11,551 nucleotides of DNA from positions 1-11,551 of the forward strand of contig JBBRPS010000290.1 of assembly GCA_038227745.1 (NCBI GenBank), read 5' to 3'. This stretch comes from DASPXY01 sp038227745. Lineage in GTDB: Bacteria; Planctomycetota; Planctomycetia; Gemmatales; Gemmataceae. Position numbers and translations under genes: made by a program. A model generated the notes under the pieces. The model had not been told where the DNA came from. It saw nothing but the letters and a program-made list of their open reading frames with translations, and did not search any database. Below, piece by piece: positions 5,743 through 11,551 of the stretch. Each line of letters starts with the position of its first letter. Positions within the stretch are counted from its first letter, which is position 1.

Positions 5743-6378
5743 TTAAGAGCTGACAGCCCCCAGGGACTGCCGCAGATGCTCTTTCAGGTAGTCGAAGTGG
5801 CAGGTCATCATCTGCTTGTCCTGTTGCGTGCGGGTGAGCATGATCGAGCCTTCGATGATAGCCACGATGTAACGGGCCAACGCCCAGGTGTCCACACCCG
5901 ACCCCCAACCAGACATCTGTACGGCGGCATCGAGGTGTGGCTTGAATTCCAAGGCCATCTCGTCGAAGCACTCCGCGAGCCGCCGCCGAAACCCGTCGTG
6001 CGTATCGCTGAGCGCCGTGCTGAGGTTGCCGATGATGCAACCGCCCTGGCGTTGCTCTCGTTGGCTGACCATCTCCTGAATGGCATCCAGCCGCCGGAAC
6101 ACCCGCCTTAGCGGGTCGTCATCCTGGGACGGTGGCAGCCGCCGCTCGATCTCGTCCAGTGACTTACGGCGCTTCTCCATATGCCGGTCAAGAACCGCGA
6201 AGCCGAGATCCTCTTTGCCGCCAAAGTGATGGAAGAACGCGCCCGTCGTCACCGCCGCGGCGCTGTGGATTTCTTCCAGTTTGGTATCGTGGTAGCCCTT
6301 CAGCGCAAACAGCCGAGCCGCCTCAGCGAGGATTCGGTCTCGTGTCACCAGTGCCCGGGGTTGCTTGACGTCTTTCAT
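5743..6378 (-). CDS. TetR/AcrR-family transcriptional repressor
   Basis: 211 aa. The N-terminal helix-turn-helix domain lies at about residues 12-60: RDRILAEAARLFALKGYHDT, then VTTGAFFHHFGGKEDLGFAV as the recognition helix and following helix. The C-terminal ligand/dimer domain has the common GGCIIGNLSTALSDTHDGF segment with Cys114, plus Cys137. This C-terminal type occurs in repressors of drug, aldehyde or electrophile responses, so a redox or electrophile ligand is plausible but not shown. The gene lies between LTxxQ-3 and Trx-B on the same strand. Its own promoter overlaps operator-like palindromes, indicating autoregulation. The ribosome site is weak (GGAC before the ATG). Confidence 0.93.
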   Translation of the reverse strand: MKDVKQPRALVTRDRILAEAARLFALKGYHDTKLEEIHSAAAVTTGAFFHHFGGKEDLGFAVLDRHMEKRRKSLDEIERRLPPSQDDDPLRRVFRRLDAIQEMVSQREQRQGGCIIGNLSTALSDTHDGFRRRLAECFDEMALEFKPHLDAAVQMSGWGSGVDTWALARYIVAIIEGSIMLTRTQQDKQMMTCHFDYLKEHLRQSLGAVSS

Positions 6379-6392
6379 GGCCCGTCCATAAG

Positions 6393-6410
6393 AAACAGAG
6401 TAGTCTGTTT
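6393..6410. promoter_or_regulatory. TetR operator candidate, palindrome AAACAGA-GTAG-TCTGTTT
   Basis: Perfect 7-bp arms around GTAG, situated across the expected transcription start of tetR, 15 bp before the ATG. This is the classic position for an autoregulatory operator. It shares the TCTGTTT arm with the site at 5701-5722. Confidence 0.65.
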
Positions 6411-6433
6411 GTTATACTAACCGCAACAAACAG
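6405..6433. promoter_or_regulatory. second, overlapping inverted repeat over the tetR -10 region
   Basis: CTGTTTGTT and AACAAACAG are perfect 9-bp inverted arms separated by 11 bases that include the -10 hexamer. Together with the palindrome at 6393-6410 this gives three evenly repeated half-sites across the promoter, suggesting two repressor dimers or alternative binding registers. Confidence 0.5.
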
Positions 6434-6442
6434 CCTTGTCAA
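6414..6442 (-). promoter_or_regulatory. sigma-70-type promoter of tetR
   Basis: On the minus strand TTGACA (6442-6437, a perfect -35) is followed by a 17-bp spacer and TAGTAT (6419-6414, 4 of 6 matches to the -10 consensus). A start near 6407 would give a leader of about 30 nt. The operator palindromes overlap the -10 and the start point. Confidence 0.6.
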
Positions 6443-6559
6443 GAGAAGTTTTGGTGGGGTGTGGCAAATCTTTCGGGAGCGCCTAATTCCTCGGGGGATC
6501 ACCGACCGAGCAATAAGGAGTTACGTCGATTCCACGCCCCACTCCCCTCGGTCCCCACA

Positions 6560-6581
6560 AAACCGATCAGCCGATCTGCCT
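6560..6581. promoter_or_regulatory. weak operator-like sequence downstream of LTxxQ-3
   Basis: Shares ACAAAACCGATCA with the site upstream of Trx-B and continues with GCCGATCTGCCT. It abuts the palindrome that follows LTxxQ-3 and is about 120 bp upstream of the tetR -35. It may be a degenerate TetR site or a leftover of a duplicated intergenic segment. Confidence 0.25.
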
Positions 6582-6612
6582 GGTAGGGGCGGGTTTGAAA
6601 CCCGCCCCTACC
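6582..6612. repeat. 31-bp perfect palindrome, copy 2
   Basis: Same 15-bp arms as the copy at 1237-1267, but with central G, i.e. the element in the opposite orientation by its middle base. It lies 9 bases past the LTxxQ-3 stop. Identity with copy 1 continues through the stop codon and for about 100 bases of coding sequence. Confidence 0.85.
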
Positions 6613-6621
6613 AAGGCGCGC

Positions 6622-7233
6622 TCAATCACCCAGGTCGAACGGTTTGCCGAGCATCTTCTTCCACTGCTTTTTCTGCGCGTCGCTCAGAATCGCCTCGATC
6701 CTGCGCTCATGCACCTGGCGAATCTTCATGACCTTGGGGTGGATCTTCTCCGGGTTGCCGCCCGATTCCGCCTCCTTGATCAGAGGTTGGATCTTTTTGT
6801 GCATCTCCTGGTCCGCCTCCATGAACTTTTTCCGTTGTTTATTCGTGATCTTCAGTTTGGTGAAAGCCTCGTGCTGGCCCAGCAAGGCAAAGGCCCCTGC
6901 CTGCTGCAGTTGCACTTGCAGGAGCCGTTCCTGTTGCTTGGCGTCCAGAAGGTCCTTCAGAAGCGCCGACAATGTCTCGTGGGACTTCTGGCGATGCTTC
7001 TGCATGGCCTTTCCCCGCTCCGCGGGCTTCAGGTCCTTGATCTTCTCGAAGACTTTCATGGTTTCCTGAACGTGATCGGGAAACTTCTCCTTCAATTTTT
7101 GCTTCTGGTCGTCCGAGAGCTTCAACTCCTCAGGCACAGAGGGATCGAAGACGATGAAAGGACGTTCGGCCCAGGCGATTCCGGCGGCAGCCAGCAACAG
7201 GAAGGCGGTGATGGTGAGGGACCTGAGTTTCAT
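6622..7233 (-). CDS. secreted LTxxQ-motif (Spy/CpxP-like) helical protein, LTxxQ-3
   Basis: A 203-aa protein with a signal peptide (about 1-22, LLLAAAGIAWA then E). LTxxQ-like motifs are LSDDQ 39-43, LDAKQ 96-100, ITNKQ 129-133 and LSDAQ 183-187, ending KKMLGKPFDLGD like LTxxQ-1. Compared with its paralogues the segment between the signal peptide and the first motif is about 20 residues shorter. AAAAGGAG precedes the ATG. It is the only LTxxQ gene here without a Trx-like gene immediately upstream; instead it lies between the DUF1553 gene and tetR. It is closer to LTxxQ-1 than to LTxxQ-2, especially at the 3' end. Confidence 0.88.
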   Translation of the reverse strand: MKLRSLTITAFLLLAAAGIAWAERPFIVFDPSVPEELKLSDDQKQKLKEKFPDHVQETMKVFEKIKDLKPAERGKAMQKHRQKSHETLSALLKDLLDAKQQERLLQVQLQQAGAFALLGQHEAFTKLKITNKQRKKFMEADQEMHKKIQPLIKEAESGGNPEKIHPKVMKIRQVHERRIEAILSDAQKKQWKKMLGKPFDLGD

Positions 7234-7266
7234 GGGTGTCTCCTTTTCGGTTATGGGTCGATTTCG

Positions 7267-7346
7267 AGCTATCGGCTATCAGCCCTCAGCTATTAGCCAT
7301 ACCAATGCCCAGTCTGGCTGATAGCTGACGGCTGATAGCTGACGGC
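7267..7346. repeat. inverted and tandem repeat of GCTATCAGC-type units
   Basis: The left arm (7275-7298) and right arm (7316-7339) are complementary at about 22 of 24 positions across a 17-base spacer. The right arm is itself a tandem of the 15-base unit GGCTGATAGCTGAC(G), about two copies. It fills most of the gap between the DUF1553 stop (7352) and the LTxxQ-3 start. It may act as a transcript-end structure for the DUF1553 gene; no T-tract is present. Confidence 0.65.
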
Positions 7347-7351
7347 TGCGG

Positions 7352-9685
7352 CTAGTCCACAAACATCAATTCATTCGACATCAAGAGTACCTGAGCATAG
7401 CGTTTCCAGGGAGTCAGGCGCTTTCCCTTGGTCGAGTCGTTGGGATCAGGGGCGGCATTCTTGGACCGGGCTTCGATGAAACGGAGCCCGAGCTTGACTT
7501 CCTCCACGCTGGGATCGCGTTGATAAATCAGCTGATACAGGCGACGAATCCGCGCTCCTCCAACCTCCAGTTTTTTGAACTCCGGACGTTCAAGCATCTT
7601 GGCGGCCTGTTCCATCACGAAGGCACTGTTCAGGAAGAACAACGCTTGTTGCGGAACGGTGGTGTCGAAACGCTGGGCGTTGGTCGTGTCCGGATCGGCG
7701 AAATCGAACATCCGCAACAAACCTGGCAGGTTCTGGCGATCGATGAACCCATAAACCGTCCGGCGCGCGACCGTGGGTTGTTTGATTAGGTCCACCGGCC
7801 GGCCGCCGAGAGATCGATCAAGGTTTCCCGCCACGAGCAGCAGAGTATCCCGCATCGATTCGAAGTCGAGGCGGCGGCGGTTCATCTTCGCCAGGAGGCG
7901 GTTATCCGGGTCGAGCTTCTCATTACGGAGCTTATCGTCGCTCTGCTGCTGATACACGCTGGAGAGCATCAACAAGCGGTGCAATTTCTTCAACGACCAG
8001 CCGTCTTCCATGAAACGCCACGCGAGGTAGTTCAGTAATTCGGGATGGCTGGGGGGATCGGAGCGCAGGCCGAAATCATTGGGAGTCGTCACGAGGCCGG
8101 CGCCGAAATGGTGCAGCCAGACACGGTTGACCATTACGCGGGCAGTCAGCGGGTTGTCGCGGTTGGCAATGGCTTGGGCCAGTTCCAGCCGGCCGCTGCC
8201 CTTGGTGAACGGCTTGCGCATTTCACCCGTCAGAATCGCGAGAAACTGCCGGGGCGCATCCTCGCCCAAGTTGTTGGGATTGCCGCGGAGGAAGACCCGG
8301 CTGTTCTTGGGATTCGGACTGTCCAAGAGCACCATGGCCCGGGGCGGGGAGCCCGGGTGACTGGCTTCCAGCTTGCCCTTTTCCTTGGTCAGTTGCAGCT
8401 TGCGGACAAATGCCTGCTTGACGGGCGCGTTCCCGAGTTCTTGCAACTGGTCGTCGAGTCGCTTTCGCTTCGCAAGATAGTCCGCGTACTCCTTCGCGTC
8501 AGGCGTGACGCCCAAAAGGGGTGGTTGTTCCGGTTCGGTGGAACTGGCGAAAACGCCGTGGAGCGAGTAATAATCCCGCGTCGGGATCGGATCGAATTTA
8601 TGGTCGTGGCAACGAGCGCAGGAAACGGTCAGCGCCATGGCGCCTTGGGTGACGACGTCGATGCGGTCGGCGATGGTGTCGTTCGCGTCGTTCAGGAAAC
8701 GCCGGCCTACCGTGATAAAACCCAGGGCCGCCAGCGGCTTCTTGTCCGCGCCCAACTCCAACTGGTCCGCCGCGATTTGCTCGAGAAGGAATCGATCGTG
8801 GGGAAGATCTTCGTTGAAAGCGCGGATCACGTAGTCCCGGTAGGTAAAGGCGTTGGGGAAAATCGGGTTCCCTTGCGTGTCCCCCTTGGTATCGGCGTAC
8901 CGGGCCACATCCAACCAGTGCCGTCCCCAGCGCTCGCCGTAATGCGGGGAGGCCAGCAAGCGATCCACTACCTTCGCAAATGCGTTCGGGGAATTATCCG
9001 CCAGAAAGGCCGCCACCTGCTCCGGCGTCGGCGGCAGACCGATGAGGTCGTAGCTGGCCCGGCGAATCAGGGTGCGCTTGTCCGCCGGGGGCGCCGGGAC
9101 CATTTTCTGGGATTCCAGCTTGGCCAGGATGAACGCATCGACCGGCGATTGCACCCACGAGCCGTACTTGACCGCCGGCGCCGCGGGTTGCTTGACCGGC
9201 TGAAACGCCCAGTGCGCGCGGTCCTGGTCGGTGATCGGCTTCGCGTCGCGTTTGACTTTCGGGGTCGTTTTGTCCGCGCCTGGCCAGGGCGCGCCCATCT
9301 TGACCCACTGCGTCAGGTCGGCGATCTGCGCCTGGGGCAGCTTCATCGAAGGGGGCATCATCAACTTGCCGCCCTGGTGCTGGATGGCCTGGATGAGCAG
9401 GCTCTTGTCGGGATCGCCGGGGACGATGGCCGGCCCCTGGTCGCCGCCGGTCAAGAGCCCGGCCCGCGAATCCAGCCTGAAGTTGCCCTTGTGCTTGCCG
9501 TTGCCGTGACACTTGAAGCAGTTGTCAACCAGGATGGGCCGGACCTTGTTTTCGAAGAACTCCACTCCCTCTGCCTGGGACGCGGAAGGAGCCGCTGGGA
9601 GTTGCGGACCCGGCGCGCCCAGTAACCCCAGCGCGATTCCCAACCATCCAAGTCCTGCCAGACACGAACCTTTGACGGCGTTCAT
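7352..9685 (-). CDS. PSCyt1-DUF1549-DUF1553 (PSD1) planctomycete cytochrome-type protein
   Basis: 777 aa with an N-terminal signal sequence. The first domain (PSCyt1) has NCFKCHGNGKHKGNFRLDSR with haem motif Cys56-x-x-Cys59-His60, and SLLIQAIQHQGGKLMMPP, a typical distal methionine region. DUF1549 (about 180-390) holds ASPHYGERWGRHWLDVARYA and a second haem motif CARCHDHKFDPIPTRDYY at 356-360. DUF1553 (about 505-750) has NPLTARVMVNRVWLHHFGAG and ends in LLMSNELMFVD. Length is at the short end but complete for the family. AAAGGA precedes the ATG. In planctomycetes such genes are normally paired with a DUF1501 gene directly upstream; here a PQQ gene separates them. Function is unknown. Proposed roles for the family concern extracytoplasmic electron transfer or polymer degradation. 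Confidence 0.95.
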   Translation of the reverse strand: MNAVKGSCLAGLGWLGIALGLLGAPGPQLPAAPSASQAEGVEFFENKVRPILVDNCFKCHGNGKHKGNFRLDSRAGLLTGGDQGPAIVPGDPDKSLLIQAIQHQGGKLMMPPSMKLPQAQIADLTQWVKMGAPWPGADKTTPKVKRDAKPITDQDRAHWAFQPVKQPAAPAVKYGSWVQSPVDAFILAKLESQKMVPAPPADKRTLIRRASYDLIGLPPTPEQVAAFLADNSPNAFAKVVDRLLASPHYGERWGRHWLDVARYADTKGDTQGNPIFPNAFTYRDYVIRAFNEDLPHDRFLLEQIAADQLELGADKKPLAALGFITVGRRFLNDANDTIADRIDVVTQGAMALTVSCARCHDHKFDPIPTRDYYSLHGVFASSTEPEQPPLLGVTPDAKEYADYLAKRKRLDDQLQELGNAPVKQAFVRKLQLTKEKGKLEASHPGSPPRAMVLLDSPNPKNSRVFLRGNPNNLGEDAPRQFLAILTGEMRKPFTKGSGRLELAQAIANRDNPLTARVMVNRVWLHHFGAGLVTTPNDFGLRSDPPSHPELLNYLAWRFMEDGWSLKKLHRLLMLSSVYQQQSDDKLRNEKLDPDNRLLAKMNRRRLDFESMRDTLLLVAGNLDRSLGGRPVDLIKQPTVARRTVYGFIDRQNLPGLLRMFDFADPDTTNAQRFDTTVPQQALFFLNSAFVMEQAAKMLERPEFKKLEVGGARIRRLYQLIYQRDPSVEEVKLGLRFIEARSKNAAPDPNDSTKGKRLTPWKRYAQVLLMSNELMFVD

Positions 9686-9770
9686 ACTCAGGTCCTTTCA
9701 TTGGAAAGTTCAGGCAATGAGCTCATTGACCACTCGTCCATACACGTCGGTGAGACGAAAACCCCGGCCG
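9624..9770. repeat. 147-bp direct repeat, left copy (flanks the PQQ gene)
   Basis: Aligns without gaps to 11151-11297 with 8 mismatches (about 95% identity). It contains the first codons and ribosome site of the DUF1553 gene plus a 3' end of a DUF1501 gene. See the matching right copy. Confidence 0.9.
9710..9770 (-). pseudogene. 3' fragment of a DUF1501 gene
   Basis: The minus strand reads RGFRLTDVYGRVVNELIA and a TGA at 9712-9710. This is almost identical to the true DUF1501 terminus RDFRLTDVYGRVVNDLIA at 11237 onward (Asp to Gly, Asp to Glu). It has no upstream DUF1501 sequence, so it is a remnant created with the direct repeat. The stop lies 25 bp before the DUF1553 start. Confidence 0.8.
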
Positions 9771-9847
9771 CCCGTTGTTTCGGTATTGCCATGAACTCGT
9801 CCTCGTTTCAGGCGATCGACCGTTCGCCGCCTTTGGGTCGCGGCTCC

Positions 9848-11134
9848 CTACTCCTGCTTCGCCGCCAAAGAAGCGCAAATCAGTTCTTTGCCGTTGCGGG
9901 CAAAGATGTGACGGTTGGCATATGCCGGCGGGGGCCAAGCGACCTTCCTCCCCGCGAATGGGAAAGTTGGTTCCAGCACGGCGACGCGGCTGATTTCCTT
10001 GTAACCCTGGGAAGTGAGCTGGGCGCGAATCAACTCCCCCTTGTCCGTGTAAAGCAATACGGAATCGGCGTTCGGAGTCAGATGGATGCTCGCCCCACTT
10101 TTCAGGTCGGTCACCTTGGCCGACTTCCAAACCTGCTTGCCGGTGCTTGCTTCAAGGCAGACCAATTCGCCCGACGGATTGGCGGAGAACAGATGTTCGC
10201 CGTGGAAAAGCGCGGTCGACGTTTTACTCAAAATTCTGAGGGAGAGTGCCTTCGAGTCCGGCCACAGCACCTCGGCGGCGGGTTTGTCGGGGTTCAGTTG
10301 GAACATCAAGCCGCCGATCAGCAACCGATCTTTGTGAAAGACCGGAGTGGCAACTGCATGATCGGCCCCGGTGAGGAGCTTCTGCCGCCAGAACGTCTTG
10401 CCCACCGCCGGGTCCAACGAAGTCACCGATTTGCCCGTCCAGACAACGAGTTGTTTTTTCCCTCCAGAGAAAATGACGATGGGCGAGCTATTGGTCATCG
10501 GTTCATCGAGAGCTTTCCAAACCTCCTTGCCGGTGTCCTTGTGTAAAGCGACGACGCAGGCGCCCGGCTTCCCGCCGATGAAAAGGATCAAGAGGTCGCC
10601 GTCAATCAACGGGGACGGCGTGCCCGAGCCCGGGGCGGACCCAGCCTGGTAATCTTTATTCAGATCCTTTTGCCAAAGGACTTCACCCTTGCGGGCATCG
10701 AGGCAAAAGAGGGGCCCAAGCCTACCCAACACATAAACCTTGCCATCCTGGACGATCGGTGTCGCAATCGGACCGAATTCCTGTTTCGGGTCGAAGGCCC
10801 ACTCTTCATAGGTGACTTCATAGGCGTGGGTCCAAAGCGCCTTGCCGGTCGCCTCGTCAAAACAGTGGATGCGTTCCTTGGCCTTGGGTTTCACTAGCTC
10901 GGAGTCGACAAGGTAGACCCGGCCTTGGGCGACTACCGGGCTCGAATATCCTCCCCCGACGGGAACACGCCAACGGACCGTCAAGCCCTTGGCTGGAAAC
11001 GTTTCGAGAAGGCCGGTTTCACGCCCCACGCCTTCGCGGTTCGGCCCGCGCCACTGCGGCCAATCGTCCGCACGGCCGGAGGCGGCCAGTATGCAAAGGA
11101 GGATGACCACTGATGGGTGAGTGAGCTTCAGCAT
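9848..11134 (-). CDS. secreted PQQ-repeat (BamB-like) beta-propeller protein
   Basis: 428 aa from the ATG at 11134 (MLKLTHPSVVILLCILAASG), which opens a clear signal peptide ending near GRA|DDW. Then comes the hallmark DDWPQWRGPNREGVGRETGL of planctomycete PQQ-like proteins, followed by repeated blades such as GGGYSSPVVAQGRVYLVD, KGEVLWQKDLNKDYQ, TGKEVWKALDEPM and STGKQVWKSAKV. The frame is also open upstream to an ATG at 11212, which is the duplicated DUF1553 start with its own AAAGGG box. That start would add 26 residues (MNAVKGSCLARLGWFGIALR...) ahead of the signal peptide. I prefer 11134. The family binds protein partners or, rarely, PQQ; its role here is unknown. Confidence 0.9.
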   Translation of the reverse strand: MLKLTHPSVVILLCILAASGRADDWPQWRGPNREGVGRETGLLETFPAKGLTVRWRVPVGGGYSSPVVAQGRVYLVDSELVKPKAKERIHCFDEATGKALWTHAYEVTYEEWAFDPKQEFGPIATPIVQDGKVYVLGRLGPLFCLDARKGEVLWQKDLNKDYQAGSAPGSGTPSPLIDGDLLILFIGGKPGACVVALHKDTGKEVWKALDEPMTNSSPIVIFSGGKKQLVVWTGKSVTSLDPAVGKTFWRQKLLTGADHAVATPVFHKDRLLIGGLMFQLNPDKPAAEVLWPDSKALSLRILSKTSTALFHGEHLFSANPSGELVCLEASTGKQVWKSAKVTDLKSGASIHLTPNADSVLLYTDKGELIRAQLTSQGYKEISRVAVLEPTFPFAGRKVAWPPPAYANRHIFARNGKELICASLAAKQE

Positions 11135-11236
11135 GGTTCCCCCCGCGGCTAACCTCAGCGCGATTCCAAACCATCCAAGCCTTGCCAGACACGAACCTTT
11201 GACGGCGTTCATACTCAGGCCCTTTCATTGGCAAGT

Positions 11237-11551
<315 letters not shown>

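Noticed and set aside
6443..6559. Small gene or RNA between tetR and LTxxQ-3
   Set aside because: No ORF with a ribosome site and no convincing RNA fold was seen; only the tetR promoter and a weak operator-like site are supported around it.
7267..7346. CRISPR array
   Set aside because: The GCTATCAGC-type units are inverted and tandem without regular unique spacers, and no cas gene is nearby.
8045..9625. Long plus-strand ORF of 526 codons opposite the DUF1553 gene
   Set aside because: It is the mirror frame of a high-GC gene with clear haem motifs and family signatures; its translation is Arg/Gly/Val-rich with no recognisable domain or ribosome site.

Overview
The window reads as a segment of a Planctomycetota chromosome (Gemmata/Pirellula-like, roughly 60% GC, probably environmental). 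The case rests on the right half, which carries a PSCyt1-DUF1549-DUF1553 cytochrome-type protein, a PQQ-propeller protein and a DUF1501 protein, a combination characteristic of that phylum. Every confident gene lies on the minus strand, so transcription runs from the right end towards the left.

Region 1 (7352-11551): the C-terminus of a DUF1501 protein, a secreted PQQ/BamB-like beta-propeller, and a 777-aa protein with two CxxCH haem motifs. The propeller gene sits between two 147-bp direct repeats. Each repeat contains the 3' end of a DUF1501 gene plus the 5' end of the DUF1553 gene, so the propeller was apparently placed into an older DUF1501-DUF1553 pair.

Region 2 (1277-7233) is the unusual part. 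It has three paralogous secreted, lysine/glutamate/glutamine-rich helical proteins with LTxxQ-like motifs (Spy/CpxP type). It also has two paralogous secreted thioredoxin-fold proteins of about 440-450 aa and a TetR repressor. The order of transcription is LTxxQ-3, tetR, Trx-B, LTxxQ-2, Trx-A, LTxxQ-1. Both thioredoxin-like genes are interrupted at codon 89 by an in-frame TGA just after a cysteine. In both, the frame continues with strongly conserved protein, and nine of the 17 codons following the TGA differ only silently. Directly downstream both mRNAs can form the same 6-bp hairpin with loop CGUGA, including a C-G to U-A compensatory change. I read these as a pair of exported selenoproteins (motif C-U-V-C in one, C-U-V-F in the other), not as broken genes or two ORFs each. 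TetR has a clear promoter with overlapping operator-like palindromes, and a related site precedes Trx-B.

Region 3 (1-1128): a carboxymuconolactone-decarboxylase/AhpD-like protein overlapping a DJ-1/PfpI-family protein whose normal C-terminus is lost. The frame simply stays open to the window edge.

The neighbourhood suggests an envelope redox or electrophile-stress locus: TetR control, secreted Sec/Cys thioredoxin-like proteins each followed by an LTxxQ partner, then AhpD-like and DJ-1-like proteins. That functional reading is inference. The sequence itself directly shows the TGA conservation, the shared hairpin, the duplications and the operator palindromes.
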